DNA of 64,000 nucleotides from Mantis religiosa (Eukaryota > Arthropoda > Insecta > Mantodea > Mantidae), in contig CM060947.1 of assembly GCA_030765055.1 (NCBI GenBank), positions 104,578,966 through 104,642,965 on the forward strand. Direction: 5' to 3'. Under the pieces are notes generated by a model. It searched no databases, was not told the origin of the DNA, and saw only the letters and a program-made list of their open reading frames with translations. The translations under genes and the position numbers were made by a program. Below, piece by piece: positions 12,165-24,036 of the stretch (position 1 is its first letter; every line of letters starts with the position of its first letter).

Positions 12165-12445
12165 TTTTATCTATTTGGCTTAACAGCCCGAAGTGGGCCT
12201 AAGTCTGCCAACCTGACTGCTGGCCTCACGCCCACATATGCAAGGCATAGTTGAGTAATCTTCCAGCCGATATGGGGAGCATCTTGGCACTGGAAAGTTG
12301 ACTTTCTAGACCAGGGTTAGCTACCTAGCATAACTCCTCGGTTTCCTCACGATGCTGAGTGGTCACTAACTCTATACCCAGGGGCATTCTGGGCACAGGG
12401 AATCAAAGCACAACGCTCTAGCCTACTGTGCCATGGCAGTGTATG
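12165..12445 (-). mobile_element. tRNA-derived SINE (family S3), copy a
   Basis: The minus strand starts about CACTGCCATGGCACAGTAGG and runs into a conserved body with GCACAATGCC-like text, TGAGGAAACCGAGG and CATATGTGGGCGTGAGGCC. It ends CCCACTTCGGGCTGTTAAGC. The plus-strand copy at 29505-29838 shares these blocks in order. Confidence 0.75.
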
Positions 12446-12959
12446 AAAGAATTTATTTGCAATTACTTTGTCTAAAACTATACCTCTAGAATAAAACTAA
12501 AAACTTGAAGCATTAACATGAAGTTATTTCAGAGTTTGGTAATAAAACAAAAAACAGTCTGTCATCTAGCGGTAGTAATAAAAAGTGTGGTTAATAAATA
12601 ACTTGGGTGAAGATGGAAATTATGTATTTACAAAACAGTTCTGTTATAACACATAATATCAAAGATAAGTGAAGTTTAGCTGCTAACTATTGTTATAGTA
12701 TATTGAATTATAGCTCTAGATTTTGCTTAAGATATTATGCAAGTTCCATTTTTGTGTGACTGCTCTCTTATCACTCTTGGCATCCATTACAATGAACATA
12801 ACCTTTTTTTCCTCTTTGTAATGGTTTTAAATTTTTATACTGTATTCTTACTATACTTCCTTAACCAATTAAGCATATGCATTTTAGATATTCTGAATTG
12901 TAAAAAATTATTTTGTTCAGTTTACATTATACTTCTTTTTTGTTTTTCTGGTAAGAAAA
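12446..12959. other. Intronic, no feature seen
   Basis: An 84-codon open frame at 12737-12991 is hydrophobic and AT-driven, with no supporting domain or splice context. Confidence 0.4.
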
Positions 12960-13170
12960 GAAGCAAAATCCATGCCACTGCAGTCAAATGATACTCCGTC
13001 ATCATCCAACCATGCCATCACATCTATTATTTTAATTGGATCCTCCCACATCCTTTACCACAGGCACATTTGACTGCTGTTGCTGAGACTCAAACTCACA
13101 ACCTCCATCTTTGAGTGTCTGACCAGTGCACTGCATGTCACCATAACGATCATGCCTATTCATGTCAGTT
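12960..13170 (-). mobile_element. tRNA-like SINE (family S5)
   Basis: The minus strand reads GATCGTTATGGTGACATGCA, then GTGAGTTTGAGTCTCAGC (B-box-like) and a body ending near ATCATTTGACTGCAGTGGCA. It has a tRNA-related head only, and its boundaries are approximate. Confidence 0.55.
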
Positions 13171-14221
13171 GCTTGAAAGTGTCCCAGACGGCCTTATGAA
13201 TACTGGTTTTGAATTAGAGCAAGACTGGTATGAGTAGCAAAACAGTTTGAGACTGAAAGGGTTAAAAGGGTAGCAACAGAACCAGCTGAAGGGTACAATT
13301 CTAGCAATTTATGTGTTCTGGCTAACACATAATACTGAATCAGTTATTTGTGGTTAATTAGCGAACCTAAAATGTTTTGGACGTATCCCATTTATAAATC
13401 ATTAGTCCAGCATCTGCAACAAATTTCTAATATCTTACGAATGTTCCACACTTTTTAAAAATTTACAATTCACTTTAACAGAATCAGTGATTCAAAAGAA
13501 ATATCAAATGAATCAGAATTTACCATAGAAACATGGCTGTTATCAAGCATCATGTATACCTAGAAATGTTTAATATCGTACAGGATTAAAAATTATATAA
13601 AGAGTCGAGACACTGTACCTCACATACCTCAATTTTATTTCAATGTGTTTTGTCTTCATTTGAAGAGATTATCATGAAGTTGATAAGTTTTTGACAACAG
13701 CTTGATAATCCTTTCAACTAGAGGTAAAATGTGTTGAAAGAAAATTGAGTTATGTGAAGTACAGTGTGTCTCAGTTGATTCATTCTGTAATTTTTAATTA
13801 TTGCATTACTTCACAGTGTTAATTCCAATTTGCTTTTACAAATTATCGTACAGGATGTTGAAAAAGTACAGCGGCTTGCCAAAGTCTGCTGGAGTGAGTA
13901 ACACCATTGTCAAGTTGTAATGTGTATTACTCGACAGAGCATTGAGGCATATCGACCTTCAGGTGACCAGCGCTGTGATCGGCCCTTATCGGGTCTTATC
14001 TGGTCGATTAGAAGAGTGAAATATTAATAAGTTGATGTACAGTAAGTTACAAAACACAAATAGATTGATTGGAAGCTGTGTGTGTCTAATGATACGTTTT
14101 CTTGCACCTGCCAATATGTATGACACATTGCTGTCCAGAAGACATGATTACGTCTGAACAGATTATACATACACTGGACTCACTGTGTATGTGCGATAAG
14201 CTGAGGTAAATATCTCTGTAT
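13171..14221. other. Intronic, no feature recognised
   Basis: Nothing recognisable except a GC-richer patch at 13935-14000 of unknown origin. Confidence 0.4.
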
Positions 14222-14291
14222 TTAAGTTTGATTTATGAGTCACTATGTTTACACTCAACTTCACTTACTTGTTGTTGTATAATTGAAACGT

Positions 14292-14319
14292 TTTCAAGAT
14301 CATTCGATCTCATCCTCAG
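14292..14319 (-). ncRNA. Hammerhead-ribozyme-like core, PLE-A
   Basis: On the minus strand CTGAGGA (14319-14313) is followed by TGAGATC-GAAT-GATCTT, which can fold as helix II, and then GAAA (14295-14292). This matches the hammerhead core CUGANGA...GAAA. A GTA triplet (usable cleavage site) appears downstream in AAGTAAGTGAAG near the element end. Helices I and III are weak by eye. Confidence 0.55.
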
Positions 14320-14399
14320 CTGTTTGGTGACTAAATGAACCTCCCTCTTCTTCCACTACTACGGAGCTCCGATCACTCTGCCATCTGGTGTTAGGGGCA

Positions 14400-14770
14400 C
14401 TAAGTTTTAATACTTCATTTAATGCCGGGATTTCAAAATTTATAACTTTATCACGGTTTTTGTTTATGAATATTTTTTTCCCAAATATCCAATTCTATGG
14501 GTGTACTTAAAGATTTTAACAGTTTAATGTTGTGGCCAATGTTGTGGTTTTCTGTCCAAAAATGGTGTGAAACTGCAGATTTTTCTGTTTGTTTCAACTT
14601 AATGTTCCTCTGGTGTTCTTTTTGCCTAGTTAACAAGTTTCTCTTAGTTTTTCCTATGTAGCTTTTTTCACAGGTTTCACAATTAATCTGATAAATTCCT
14701 GATTTCAAATTGTTGGGGATTGTATTTTTCAGTGGTTTATATAGCAGGTTCCTCAGACTAAATTTGTTTT
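14400..14770 (-). pseudogene. PLE GIY-YIG endonuclease domain (PLE-A)
   Basis: Minus-strand coding has SGIYQINCETCEKSYIGKTK followed by RNLLTRQKEHQRNIK and SAVSHHFWTENHNIGHNIK. This is the GIY-YIG core (GIY...YIG), a downstream Arg and His, and the PLE-type Cys motif CETC, the domain that nicks target DNA for PLE integration. The open frame at 14451-14840 also runs into the antisense of the inverted tail, so its first ~25 residues are not native. The frame breaks near 14450, and the element is only a C-terminal piece. Confidence 0.85.
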
Positions 14771-14830
14771 GGGGTGCTAGTGAAGTTGAGTGTAAACATA
14801 GTGACTCATAAATCAAACTTAAATATGAAG

Positions 14831-17079
14831 AATACTTCACTGTTAATAATGCTTCTGCTTTTAATAAATATCTCTGTGCTGCAAATTTTTGTCGATATGC
14901 TTTGTCGCTTAGCCATGTAGTAGTTATAAAGTTGTAACTAATGCATCAAAATGCCTAAAGGAAAATGAAACAACATAATTCAATCCTTCCAAATTTGTCC
15001 CATAATTATAGCTGAGTTATCTTATTCAATGTTAGCGAGCATGAAAACATTCTTCTTGATTTCTGACACTACTTGAATAAATGTTTGTTATTCTTGCATA
15101 TAATACCAATGCTGAGAGGATTTTTCTTTTGTATCTGCAAAGTGGAAAGATGGACAACAGATTATTAATTGGCTTATTTAAAAGTATTTTAGTACTAAAA
15201 TAAACTTTTAAAAATTTCAATTGTGAAAAATTTCTCATTAAATAAATCTGATGTTTGTGTAAGATCAGATCCTTGGATAAATGAGATTGGGGACAAGTTA
15301 TTTGTAGGGCCTGGATTTAACTTTGCATTTTTTTTTCTAATGATGCTTGGGGAACTGGTATATGCAAAATATACATGGCTCATAGCACCTTGAGGGAAAC
15401 TGTACCACTTAAGTGTCATTTTTTTCTGCAGTTTTAGACATTTTTTAAGAACAAAACCAGGTTTTTGTCAGTTTTAGAGAGTTTGGCTGCATTTATCTTA
15501 TGTTAGTAGTTTTAGAATCTAAAAATTCTTGCAAATCTATTGAAATGTGACTCTCCTATTCATATTTTGTTAAACATTTGTACTTGAGAAAATAATGGTT
15601 GAGGTAATATTTGTACTTAATTAAATGTTCATGGGTGATCAGCCATGTCTAATTAAATTCAAGCTTTCGGCCATTTCAGTCTCCATGACCTTGTTCAGGA
15701 ATGAATGAAAAAAGCTGGCTGACCATCCCCACATAGATTGCCTTCCTCATGTGGGTAGGACTTGTATCATGCCACTCAGAGCAGTCTGTCATTGGTCCGA
15801 TAGTTCACAGGAAGGGTAAACTCATGTTGTTTTACAGTTTTCTGCATGATTCTTCTGTCTTGGATTTTCTGCACGGTCTGTCATCTGGTTTGGGCTTCTC
15901 CTGTCTTGGGTTTTCTCGTCGGGGATTCTATTGCAAACTGTATACGGCTGGAGACCAAGCTGTATTCACTTGAAGTCCCGAATCTCTATTGAAATTCCAT
16001 GGATGGAGTTTAATTAAAGCTGTAATTAATAAAACTTTCCGTGAATGTTTTAAGTCTTGCGATATTTGTGCTTCATTATGCCAAATGAAAAACAAGTAGT
16101 TTTGAAAAATTGAAAGTCAAATAGAAGTATTCCCTTGATGAGCTGCAAACTGGCAATATTTGTGTTTTAAGTATGCCCCTACATCTTCTGTTGATATTGA
16201 GAGAAACTTTTCTATGTGTATGTGCTTGTTCACAATAGACAGTCCTTAAATTTTATAAAACTTACAGAAACAAAAGATGTTAGTAACTTATTATAATTCA
16301 GTATTCAGTGATAAAGTATAAGTGAAAAGTATATCAACAAATGAAGGTCATTTTTAAATCATTCTCCGTTCATTTGGGTTCATTATTTTTGATACATTTT
16401 AAAGTAATTTTTTAAAATAATTTATATCATCAAAATCGTGATCCAAATTGTTTATGGTTGATTGTATTTTATGTGAGAAGTTTGAGTATTTTATAAAAAT
16501 ATAGCATTTATGCAGGCCGATAACGTATATATTTAGCTCAATCATTTATTTTGATGTTTGATTTATTTAATGTCCTTCACTTCTGTATAATGTTCTACAT
16601 TTTGGAACAGTGTCTCCTATAACCTGATAACCTATATTTAAGGAGATAATGAAATAGTTTCAAGCATAAAACACATTATTGATCAGTGCAGCTAACGCAA
16701 GCATGGTACACTGATAAATGTAGTATTAGTTATTTTCAGAGATATTTTAATTTGGCATATATAGAATGAAATGTTCCTATTGATTTATTCATATCCTGTT
16801 GTGGAGCAACATGTGATAAAAGGCTGAAAATGTATGAAAGAGATTGGATTGGTACTTAAGTACATGAGGAACTCTTAATAAACCAAACTTAATACTTAAT
16901 ATTGGCATTCACTGATCAAACCTTAGTATATCTGGGAAAATTATAGGACAGAGAGAGTGAGAAAGATTGTGAAGTACCAAGTAAAATTAAAGTCTCGTGT
17001 CACATAAATAACAGAAGAAGGTTATCTCTTTCTTTATAATCCAAATGTCATTTTAAAGTAGCTCCATGCCTCAACAACA
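14831..17079. other. Intronic, no feature recognised
   Basis: Several 60-75-codon open frames have no domain. A moderately GC-rich patch at 15630-15990 may be an unrecognised repeat; I cannot classify it. Confidence 0.4.
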
Positions 17080-17260
17080 TACAAGAGTCGTTTGATAAGT
17101 CTGGTAAATTACCATGAAGGGATAGAAATTTTTTGTTGCAACTTTGTGAGTGGTAAGCTTGATTATTCAAAAGATTGCACAGACAATTTGATTGAGCTAC
17201 AAGTTACAGTTCATTGTTGACAGCCATCTGAATTGGTCAGTGTGATAGCTGCAATTGAAA

Positions 17261-18557
17261 ATGGAAAAATCAGAGTTTTGTGCTGTGGTTAAACATTTTC
17301 ATTTGAAGGGCTGAACTGCCACACAAGTCAAAACTGAATTGGATGAGGTTCATGCAGACTCTGCATCAACATTGAAGACCACTTACTTTTGGATCAATGA
17401 ATTTAAATGTGCTCGTAGAGGCACCAAAGATGAATCACGCTCTGGTTGCCTAATTGAGGTCACCACATAGGACACCACTAAAAAATATCCACGATCTGGT
17501 TATGCAAGACCACCGAATCAAAATTTGTGAGATTGTTGAGGCTGTAGGCATCTCAACTTGGAGAGTGCACAGTATCTGTATGAAAAATTGACAATGAAAT
17601 ATCTGTGTGCATGATGGGTGATGCAGTTGCTCACTTTCAACCAAAAGCACATTCCAAAGAACACTTTTACCAACTGTCTGGTGATGTTGAATTACAATTT
17701 GCAAAACTTTTCACACCGATATGTGATCATGGATGAAACTTGGATTCATCATTACACATCAGAGTCAAAAACAGCAGTCAAAACAATGGACAAAGGCTGG
17801 TGAATGTGCAAGAAGGCAAGGATCATTTTGTCGGCTGGTAAAGTGATTTTTTTTGTTGTTGTAATTTTACATCCTCCAACGTTAAGTCATATCGGACGGT
17901 GAATGAAATGGGTGAAATGATGCTCAAATGTGTCCGGGGTTCATAGAGCTTAGAGCTACCCGACATTCATCTTCTTGGATAAGGGAAAACCCCGGAAAAA
18001 CCTTATCCAGGTAACTCACCCTGACCGAGATTCGAACTCGGGACCTCTTGAATGTGAGGCAGACATGCTACCATCTACGCTACCAAGGCGGGCAGTAAAG
18101 TGATGGCCACTGTTTTTTGGGATTCTCAAGGAATAATCCTCAGATTGCTTTGAAAAAGGCAGAGCCATAACTGGAGCCTATTATTCTTTATTGTTGGATT
18201 GTTTGCAACAAGAGCTGCCAGAAAAGAGACTGAGATTGAAACACAAAAGAGTTCTCTTTCACCAGGATAATGCACCATCACACATATCAGCAACTGCAAT
18301 GGCGAAAGTGCATGAGTTGGGCTTTGAATTGATTCCTCATCCACCTTATTCACCAGACTTAGCCCCTAGTGACTTCTTCTTGTTCCCAAACTTGAAAATT
18401 TGGTGGTAAGGAATTTTCATCAAATAAAGAAGTGATAATCACCGTCAACAAGTATTTTGCAGACCTTGACAGAACCTATTTTTCTGATGGGATGGAAAAG
18501 GTGGAACATCGCTGGACCAAGTGTATAGCCATCAATGGAGACTATGTTGAGAAATAA
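17261..18557 (+). pseudogene. mariner transposase (D,D34D type), inactivated
   Basis: It starts MEKSEFCAVVKHFHLKG, a helix-turn-helix N-terminus, and continues in shifting frames. Visible catalytic blocks are VIMDETWIHHYTSESK (first Asp), VLFHQDNAPSH (second Asp) and HPPYSPDLAPSDFFLFPNLK (third Asp, 34 residues on). The C-terminus ends AINGDYVEK before TAA at 18555. Multiple stops and frameshifts, plus the SINE insertion between the first and second Asp, make it non-functional. D,D34D cut-and-paste transposases act in the nucleus on the terminal repeats. Confidence 0.92.
17848..18094 (-). mobile_element. tRNA-derived SINE (family S1), copy b, inside Mar-1
   Basis: It is inserted into the mariner transposase with a clean 10-bp duplication GTAAAGTGAT at 17838-17847 and 18095-18104. 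A T-rich run on the left is the reverse of its A-rich tail. The B box on the minus strand reads GAGTTCGAATCTCGG. The insertion is younger than the mariner. Confidence 0.95.
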
Positions 18558-18573
18558 GGTGAAATGTTCAAAA

Positions 18574-18579
<6 letters not shown>

Positions 18580-18651
<72 letters not shown>

Positions 18652-18652
18652 G
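18580..18652. repeat. (AT)n microsatellite within Mar-1
   Basis: About 34 AT units follow a 13-base poly(A) run at the 3' UTR of the mariner. They account for the Tyr-Ile open frames on both strands. Confidence 0.95.
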
Positions 18653-18700
18653 TTCTTGGGTTTTTTTTTTTTTTACCAGACTTATCGAATGACACTCATA

Positions 18701-19305
18701 GAGTAATAAATGCTATTACTAATGTAATGTTTTATTTCTTTCTGTTGGCTTAAATTCAGTGGGGAATTTTCTTTGTAAATATGCTTTTTCCTAGAGATTT
18801 CCATAGAAGCAACATTTAAGGCAGTAATGTGTGACAACCATTAGCAAAAGAGTAACAGGTATTTTCAGATTAAATTGGATTAGCTTTTTGGCCACATGCA
18901 AGTTTATACTATCTTCCTGAAACATTCAGGTGAAGGTACTGTTGTATATTGTATTAAAAAACCAATAATCACAAACTGTAGAATAACTTTACTCAGTATT
19001 AAGACCATGAACTCTTATTTGATGTTCATTAAATAAAATATATGTTAAAATATATTATATAAATATGGTACAGCTTTCTCTAAAACTTCAACACTATCTT
19101 TACAGAAGTTTACATTGGTTAGAGCATTGTTTTACATAAAAGAAAAAAATGGTCAGTCTACATGGAATTTATTTAGGTTGTATGCTTTTACTCCTTTATA
19201 CTTCATACAAAATATCTGATATCAAATTAAGGAATCTGTTTGTTTATTCAGCTATATAACATAAAAGTTCACATGCACTTTAAATGTTTATTTATCACTT
19301 TGCAG
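18701..19305. other. Intron 1, last part
   Basis: AT-rich, with the polypyrimidine-poor acceptor TTTGCAG ending at 19305. No other feature. Confidence 0.6.
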
Positions 19306-19432
19306 ATTTAAAGGAACTTAAACGATCATTAGATATTCAGTATCTATTGGTTGATAAGGATGTAATGCATGCAAATGAAAAATTGCAAATTGCAGAACAA
19401 AGGCAGCAACTGAGCATAATTGGCCGGCACAA
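19306..19432 (+). CDS. Host gene, exon 2
   Basis: The exon is bounded by CACTTTGCAG| and |GTAAGTG. The first two bases complete a His codon with exon 1, then 41 codons follow, starting LKELKRSLDIQYLLVDKDVM and including EKLQIAEQRQQLSII. It ends in phase 2. The Gln/Glu/Lys-rich sequence is consistent with a coiled coil. Confidence 0.8.
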
Positions 19433-19754
19433 GTAAGTGTTTCAATTATGATGATACACATATTTAAAATAAAGTAGGCTATCACTACTTTGAGCATTTA
19501 AATTTTTTATAATTGAGCATTTTATATATAAAATGGCTGTGTCAGTTGTCCTTAAGCTTTCTGGAAGATATACTATCTGTCAACCTATAAATGGTGGTGG
19601 TTTGCTTACTTTTTGTTATGATGGCATTGCTTCATAAGTATACCTTCCAGAACAGTCCAGAACTAAATCTTGTTTTATAATGATACTAAAAGCTTATCAT
19701 GTAATCAAGCAGAAATTATAAAAATTGAAAGAAGTTTAGAGACAGTGAAGCACA
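19433..19754. other. Intron 2, first part
   Basis: No feature recognised. Confidence 0.5.
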
Positions 19755-19825
19755 AGTTAAAATAAAAGTGAACCAACAAGATATTGACACATTGCTTCAG
19801 TTACCATGTTTTTTAACAGGACATG

Positions 19826-19853
19826 TTTCAAGAGCTGTTGCTCCCATCATCAG
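19826..19853 (-). ncRNA. Hammerhead-ribozyme-like motif, PLE-B left arm
   Basis: On the minus strand CTGATGA (19853-19847) is followed by GGGAGC-AACA-GCTCTT (helix II), then GAAA (19829-19826). CATGT and ACATG can pair as helix III around a 10-base loop. A GTA triplet follows (19804-19802). Outside it TTCAG (19858-19854) and CTGAA (19800-19796) can pair as helix I. The order and core match a type I hammerhead, with one or two extra bases near the cleavage site. The right-arm copy at about 21071-21095 has lost the core (CTTATGA and AAAA). Confidence 0.65.
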
Positions 19854-19869
19854 CTGAATCTTGACTGGT

Positions 19870-20460
19870 GCAAATTGTAGTGCTTTCCTCCTTCTGCGTG
19901 GTGTCAGTAGGTGGAATGATTTATTTGTCAAAGATGTCTGGTGGTTGAGTTTCGAAATTCATGATTCTATGACATTTTTATTAATGAAGATCTTTTCCCA
20001 TATTGTAAGATCTGTAGGATGACTAACCTGTTTTATTAAAGCTGTCTCCAAGTTAATATCATGTCTGGTATTTAAAAAATGAAAAGCGACTGCTGATTTT
20101 TCTATTTCACTATTTTTAATGTTGTGTGTATGTTCTTTAGTTCTGATGTCAATATTTCTTTTTGTTTTTCCTATATATATTTTAGAGCAAGTTTCACATT
20201 TGATCTCACAGACTCCTGGTTTTTCTTTTGCAGTTTTGGGGAGCCTTTTAACAAATTCTTGATACTGAATCTATTTTGAGGTGCAACAACTATGCTGTGT
20301 GTTGAGAAGATTTTTGGAATTTATTATGTACTGATGGATGTACATTTTTTTCTCTTTGTTTGCTGTAGGTTCCAGGGTGGTGGCTTCTTTTATTTTCTTG
20401 GCCCTGTTGAACTTGTTAATTTTTTTATCCAGTAAATTTGAGTTGTCTAATGGTTTCAAT
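19870..20460 (-). pseudogene. PLE-B left arm: GIY-YIG endonuclease region
   Basis: The minus strand reads NRAKKIKEATTLEPTANKEK, then, after a frame change, CEIKCETCSKIYIGKTKRN and DIRTKEHTHNIK, then SAVAFHFLNTRHDINLETAL. GIY is replaced by GVCEI, while YIGKT is intact. Frameshifts near 20270 and 19950 break it. Confidence 0.8.
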
Positions 20461-21125
20461 GCAAATTTAGTGAACAAAAAAATTAACAAACTCAACAGGG
20501 CCAAGAAAATAAAAGAAGCCACCACCCTGGAACCTACAGGGGAAAAAGAGAAAAAAAAAATTAAGAATTACCTTCCACCCTTCAGTACATAATAAATTCC
20601 AAAAAATATTCTCAACACACAACATAGTTCTTGCACCTCAAAATAGATTCAATATCAAGAATTTGTTAAAAGGCTCCCCCAAAAAATTCAATTACTGCAA
20701 AAGAAAAACCAGAAATCTATGAGATCAAATATGAAACTTACCCTTATATATGTAGGAAAAACAAAAAGAAATATTGACATCAGAACTAAAGAACATATAT
20801 ACAACATTAAAAGTGGTGAAATAGAAAAATCAGCAGTTGCTTTTCAGTTTTTAAATCCAGACATGATATTAACTTGAAGACAGTTTTAATAAAACAGATT
20901 AGTCATCCTATAGATCTTTCCGTATGGAAAAAATCTTCATTAATAAAAATCGTCAGAGAATCATGAATTTTGAAACTCTACCACCAGACATCTTTGACAA
21001 ATACATCATTCCATCTACCGACGACACGGAGAAGGAGGAAAACACTACAATTTGCACCAGTCGAGATTCAGCTTATGATGGGAGCAACAGCTCTAAAAAA
21101 ATGTCCTGTGAAAAAACAGTGTGAG
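20460..21125 (+). pseudogene. PLE-B right arm: GIY-YIG endonuclease region
   Basis: Plus-strand NLVNKKINKLNRAKKIKEAT, then broken frames through the endonuclease region, then MEKIFINKNRQRIMNFETLP and a Thr/Ser/Glu-rich C-terminus ending at TGA 21122-21124. It is more decayed than the left arm. Confidence 0.75.
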
Positions 21126-21170
21126 TGATGCAATGTTCAATATCTTCTTGATTCACTTTTATTTTATATG

Positions 21171-22248
21171 GTAATCTGTTCTTCTTTGCACTGTGAAAGA
21201 AAGCCAAGAGTTGCTGGAAAAATTGTGCCATCAGAGGTGCATGAAAATCCTTTCCTTATAGTATTGGGTGTGTCAAATGATTCTCTGAGGTAAGAGGAAT
21301 GCGCTAACATGCTTGCTTACATCAGTTAGGTTGCAATGCTCAATATACTGACTTCATTTCACAAGCACAGCAACACAAAATTAACTTCACTTTATAAGAG
21401 CACCCTTCTAACTCTGTTATTCAAACCATAGGAGGAAGGGAGAACAGTCTCTACCTGCTTGAAGGTCAATGCTTCTTCTCTGTATTTGTGCTACCAACTT
21501 AACCACCATATGTATACAAGTACACTGTGTAGACTCATTTGTGACACCTGTTATATGCTAGAAATTTTGACCTTTTGCTCTCAAACAGGTAGCATAATGT
21601 TCTTGTTCATTTTTCTAAGCTCTGCAGCAGGAATCCTTGTTCTCTCACATACCTTAGTACAGGAACTTAATAATAACATGCGAGAAGTGACTAGAATTCC
21701 TGGTACTGAGGTTTAGGCAAGTGAGCAAGAAAATTGTTATGAGATGTACTCTCTGTTTGAGAGCATAGGTCAACAATTCCTACATCTGCTATAAGGTAAG
21801 GTGTGTCTCTAATGGTACAATTTTTCTGGTGACTCTTGGTTCTCTAGTGTAAAGGAGACAGCCCACATAACAGGTTACCATATATTAAATTAATTAGAGT
21901 CAACTGAAAAGTTCAGTGCCACAGACGGGATTTGATATTAGCTGAGGATGTTAGGAAGGTCATAATAAAACGTGTTCTCTGTAAACACTAGCAAAAAATG
22001 GAGCATTGAGTACTAGTTTGTCTCAAAATGATATTACTTTTGTGCTTCAGTATGTCATAGTCCTTACTCATAGGAGTACATTATTTCACCTTTCCCCACT
22101 TATTAATCCTGAATTAATAAAATAGTACATTTATTTATTAGTCTCTCATTCAATCCATCTTAGTATTAGCCGTGTTTAGTGCAATAAACAATTAAATATT
22201 TTTCGCCATTTTCTGGAGGATTTTATTTTGTCACTTAAAATGTTTTTA
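21171..22248. other. Intron 2, no feature recognised
   Basis: An 85-codon open frame at 21459-21716 has a hydrophobic middle but no family resemblance and no splice support. I see no repeat. Confidence 0.4.
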
Positions 22249-22250
22249 TA

Positions 22251-22485
22251 TGAGGGTCGGCTGATAAGTCCCGGGCCTCACTTAGAGATGGTGCCACTGA
22301 GTCAGTTTGATGGATAGCATCATATAGTTTAACTCTAGACAAGCTTGTATCCATAGTTATAGGTCAATGGCTTGTTTAGTTTTTGAATGACAGCAATTTA
22401 AACAAGACAAGTGTAAAAGGTTTCATGAAAATGGAGGATGAACAGGTGGTAGTCACTGGGTGCTAGATCTGGCAAACAGGGTTGC
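22251..22485 (+). mobile_element. mariner 5' end fragment (Mar-2)
   Basis: It begins after a TA with TGAGGGTCGGCTGATAAGTC, a mariner-type terminal repeat similar to the one at 48836 (GGAGGGTCGGCTTATAAATT). The ~180-bp leader and an ATG at 22431 (MEDEQ) follow. No catalytic region or right terminus follows, and a tRNA-like repeat starts at 22493. Confidence 0.65.
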
Positions 22486-22492
22486 GAAGGCA

Positions 22493-22580
22493 TGTTGACC
22501 ATGGTAGCTCAAGGGGTTAGAGCAACTGGACAGAAACCAGGAGATCCGTGGTTCAAATCCTGGCTATGGCATATACCAGA
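22493..22580 (+). mobile_element. tRNA-like SINE head (family S7), single copy
   Basis: CCATGGTAGCTCAAGGGGTT (A-box region) and GTGGTTCAAATCCTGG (B box) match the palindromic copies at 9245, 31719 and 33413. Here only one arm is present. Confidence 0.7.
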
Positions 22581-23622
22581 ATAACATATTTAAAAGGATT
22601 AATTCTGTTAGAATTATTTCCTCAATATAAAATTTAACATTAAAAGGTTACCATGTGTTTAAAAGAGCCTATTGTATAGTATAGTGGAGTGCAAATGGTT
22701 AGAAATAAAGTTACGGGGAATAAAAGAACTAGTGTAATGATAAAATTAGATTTTCCCAATAACGTAAATCTCTTATGAGTTAACACATGTTGCCACATAG
22801 GTCAGGCAAGCAGTGTGAGAAACTGTTCATCTGCACCAGTATCTCTGGTTCAAACCCTCAATACTAAGATTTTTGTACACATTCTGAACCTCTGTATTAT
22901 CAATGGAATAAGTGAAGCTACACATTTTCTCAAAATAATATTCATATTCACTCTCACAAATTATCTATTTAGGGCCACAAAATCATTCATACATTTAAAG
23001 TACTGTGGAGGATAACACCAATGAAAGCAATTTAAATAAATAAAAAATAAAACTTAAATATAAATAAAAACAACAGAGAAAAATTTAAACTGTTGTTTGT
23101 CATATTTATATCACCAAAACATCACAAAAATAAACTTTTCCATTAAACATACACATCTTTCTCATTATGTAAATATTCCATTAGGCAAATAGCTATTTCT
23201 TTCCAAATGGGTTACTCTGTTCATAGTGTACTGATATATAGGTACATCCAGATTCTTCTGTAGCTGTACGTATACCGGGTCTATACCAAGTAACATTTTC
23301 AAATGTATTTGGTTACAATACCTTTATGTTTCATAATGTTAGTCCTCTTCACTAAATAAAAACAAAAGTTTGATGAGTATGAAAGCTTTCACATCATACA
23401 GATTAAAGGCTTTTTACTGTGGGCTGCCTAAAGCTACAAAGTATAGAGAAACTAACTCAGTCAGTGTTAATTTAATTAATGGGAAAAAGTTTTGGTCTAG
23501 TCACTGGCCATGTAAATGTTATACATTAATAAAAAGGACTTATTAGAAAAATCAACTTTTGTCATTGTTTTTTCAGAAGCTAAGATTTTCTGAAACATTT
23601 TGTAAATATTCCCAATTTGCAG
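22581..23622. other. Intron 2, last part
   Basis: No feature recognised. It ends in the acceptor CCCAATTTGCAG at 23622. Confidence 0.5.
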
Positions 23623-23767
23623 GTTGATGTACTTAAAAGCCTTGCTCAAGGATAAAAAACAGGTTTTAAATGAGAAACTATCATCTGAGGTGGAAAGAAC
23701 AAACCGCTGGAAGAAAGAAACACTGCTTATTCTGTCAAAACATGAAACAGTTTTCAATGAACGCAAG
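23623..23767 (+). CDS. Host gene, exon 3
   Basis: The exon is bounded by TTTGCAG| and |GTAATC. The first base completes a Lys codon, then 48 codons beginning LMYLKALLKDKKQVLNEKLS and ending KHETVFNERK (phase 0). Strong heptad-like Leu/Lys/Glu spacing suggests a coiled coil. Confidence 0.8.
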
Positions 23768-24036
23768 GTAATCTTTTGCCATTAAATATGAGAATTATTT
23801 TAATATTTTTGTTTTGTGATATTATAAGGGCAATTTTTCTATCCAATGCTAAATACATTAAAACACTTTTTCTTCTGTTCCTTTTTTTAGGAAAAACTAT
23901 TTTCATATAATTATGTTTCTGTAGTTTCTATCAAAGATGTCAGCTGCCAGTTATTTTAACAGACATGTAATTATTAAATTTTAGATGAGTCGTATTTTTT
24001 ACACATCTGCTTCACTTTCGTACCTATTTTGAGGAC

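Larger units (their letters stand above)
14222..14830 (-). mobile_element. Penelope-like element fragment with inverted tail (PLE-A)
   Basis: A 3'-terminal PLE piece on the minus strand. Its last ~45 bp (about 14222-14268) recur inverted at about 14772-14823, including GAGTCACTATGTTTACACTC on the left arm. The right arm therefore keeps only the tail of an oppositely oriented copy, the head-to-head arrangement seen in the other PLE insertions here. No reverse transcriptase remains. Confidence 0.85.
17082..18698 (+). mobile_element. mariner element (Mar-1), ~1.6 kb with a SINE inside
   Basis: Terminal inverted repeats of about 23 bp, sharing GATAAGTCTGGTAAA, lie at 17082-17110 and 18668-18698. 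Both are flanked by the TA dinucleotide (17080-17081 and 18699-18700) expected of mariner target duplication. The element contains a decayed transposase and, in its 3' part, a (TA)n expansion. Confidence 0.92.
19755..21170. mobile_element. Head-to-head Penelope-like palindrome (PLE-B)
   Basis: Two inverted PLE 3' parts meet near 20460, where GCCACCACCCTGGAACCTAC on the right mirrors GTAGGTTCCAGGGTGGTGGC on the left. Arms are about 650 bp. The outer ends correspond: ATATTGACACATTGCTTCAG on the left is the inverse of the text around 21120-21150. The two arms differ by many substitutions and small indels, so the palindrome is old. No reverse transcriptase is present in either arm. Confidence 0.9.

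Noticed and set aside
18420..18753. Tyr-Ile repeat open frames on both strands
   Set aside because: They are produced by the (AT)n microsatellite inside the mariner.
21459..21716. 85-codon open frame as a small gene
   Set aside because: No domain, no splice-compatible context with the host gene phases, and composition like the surrounding intron.
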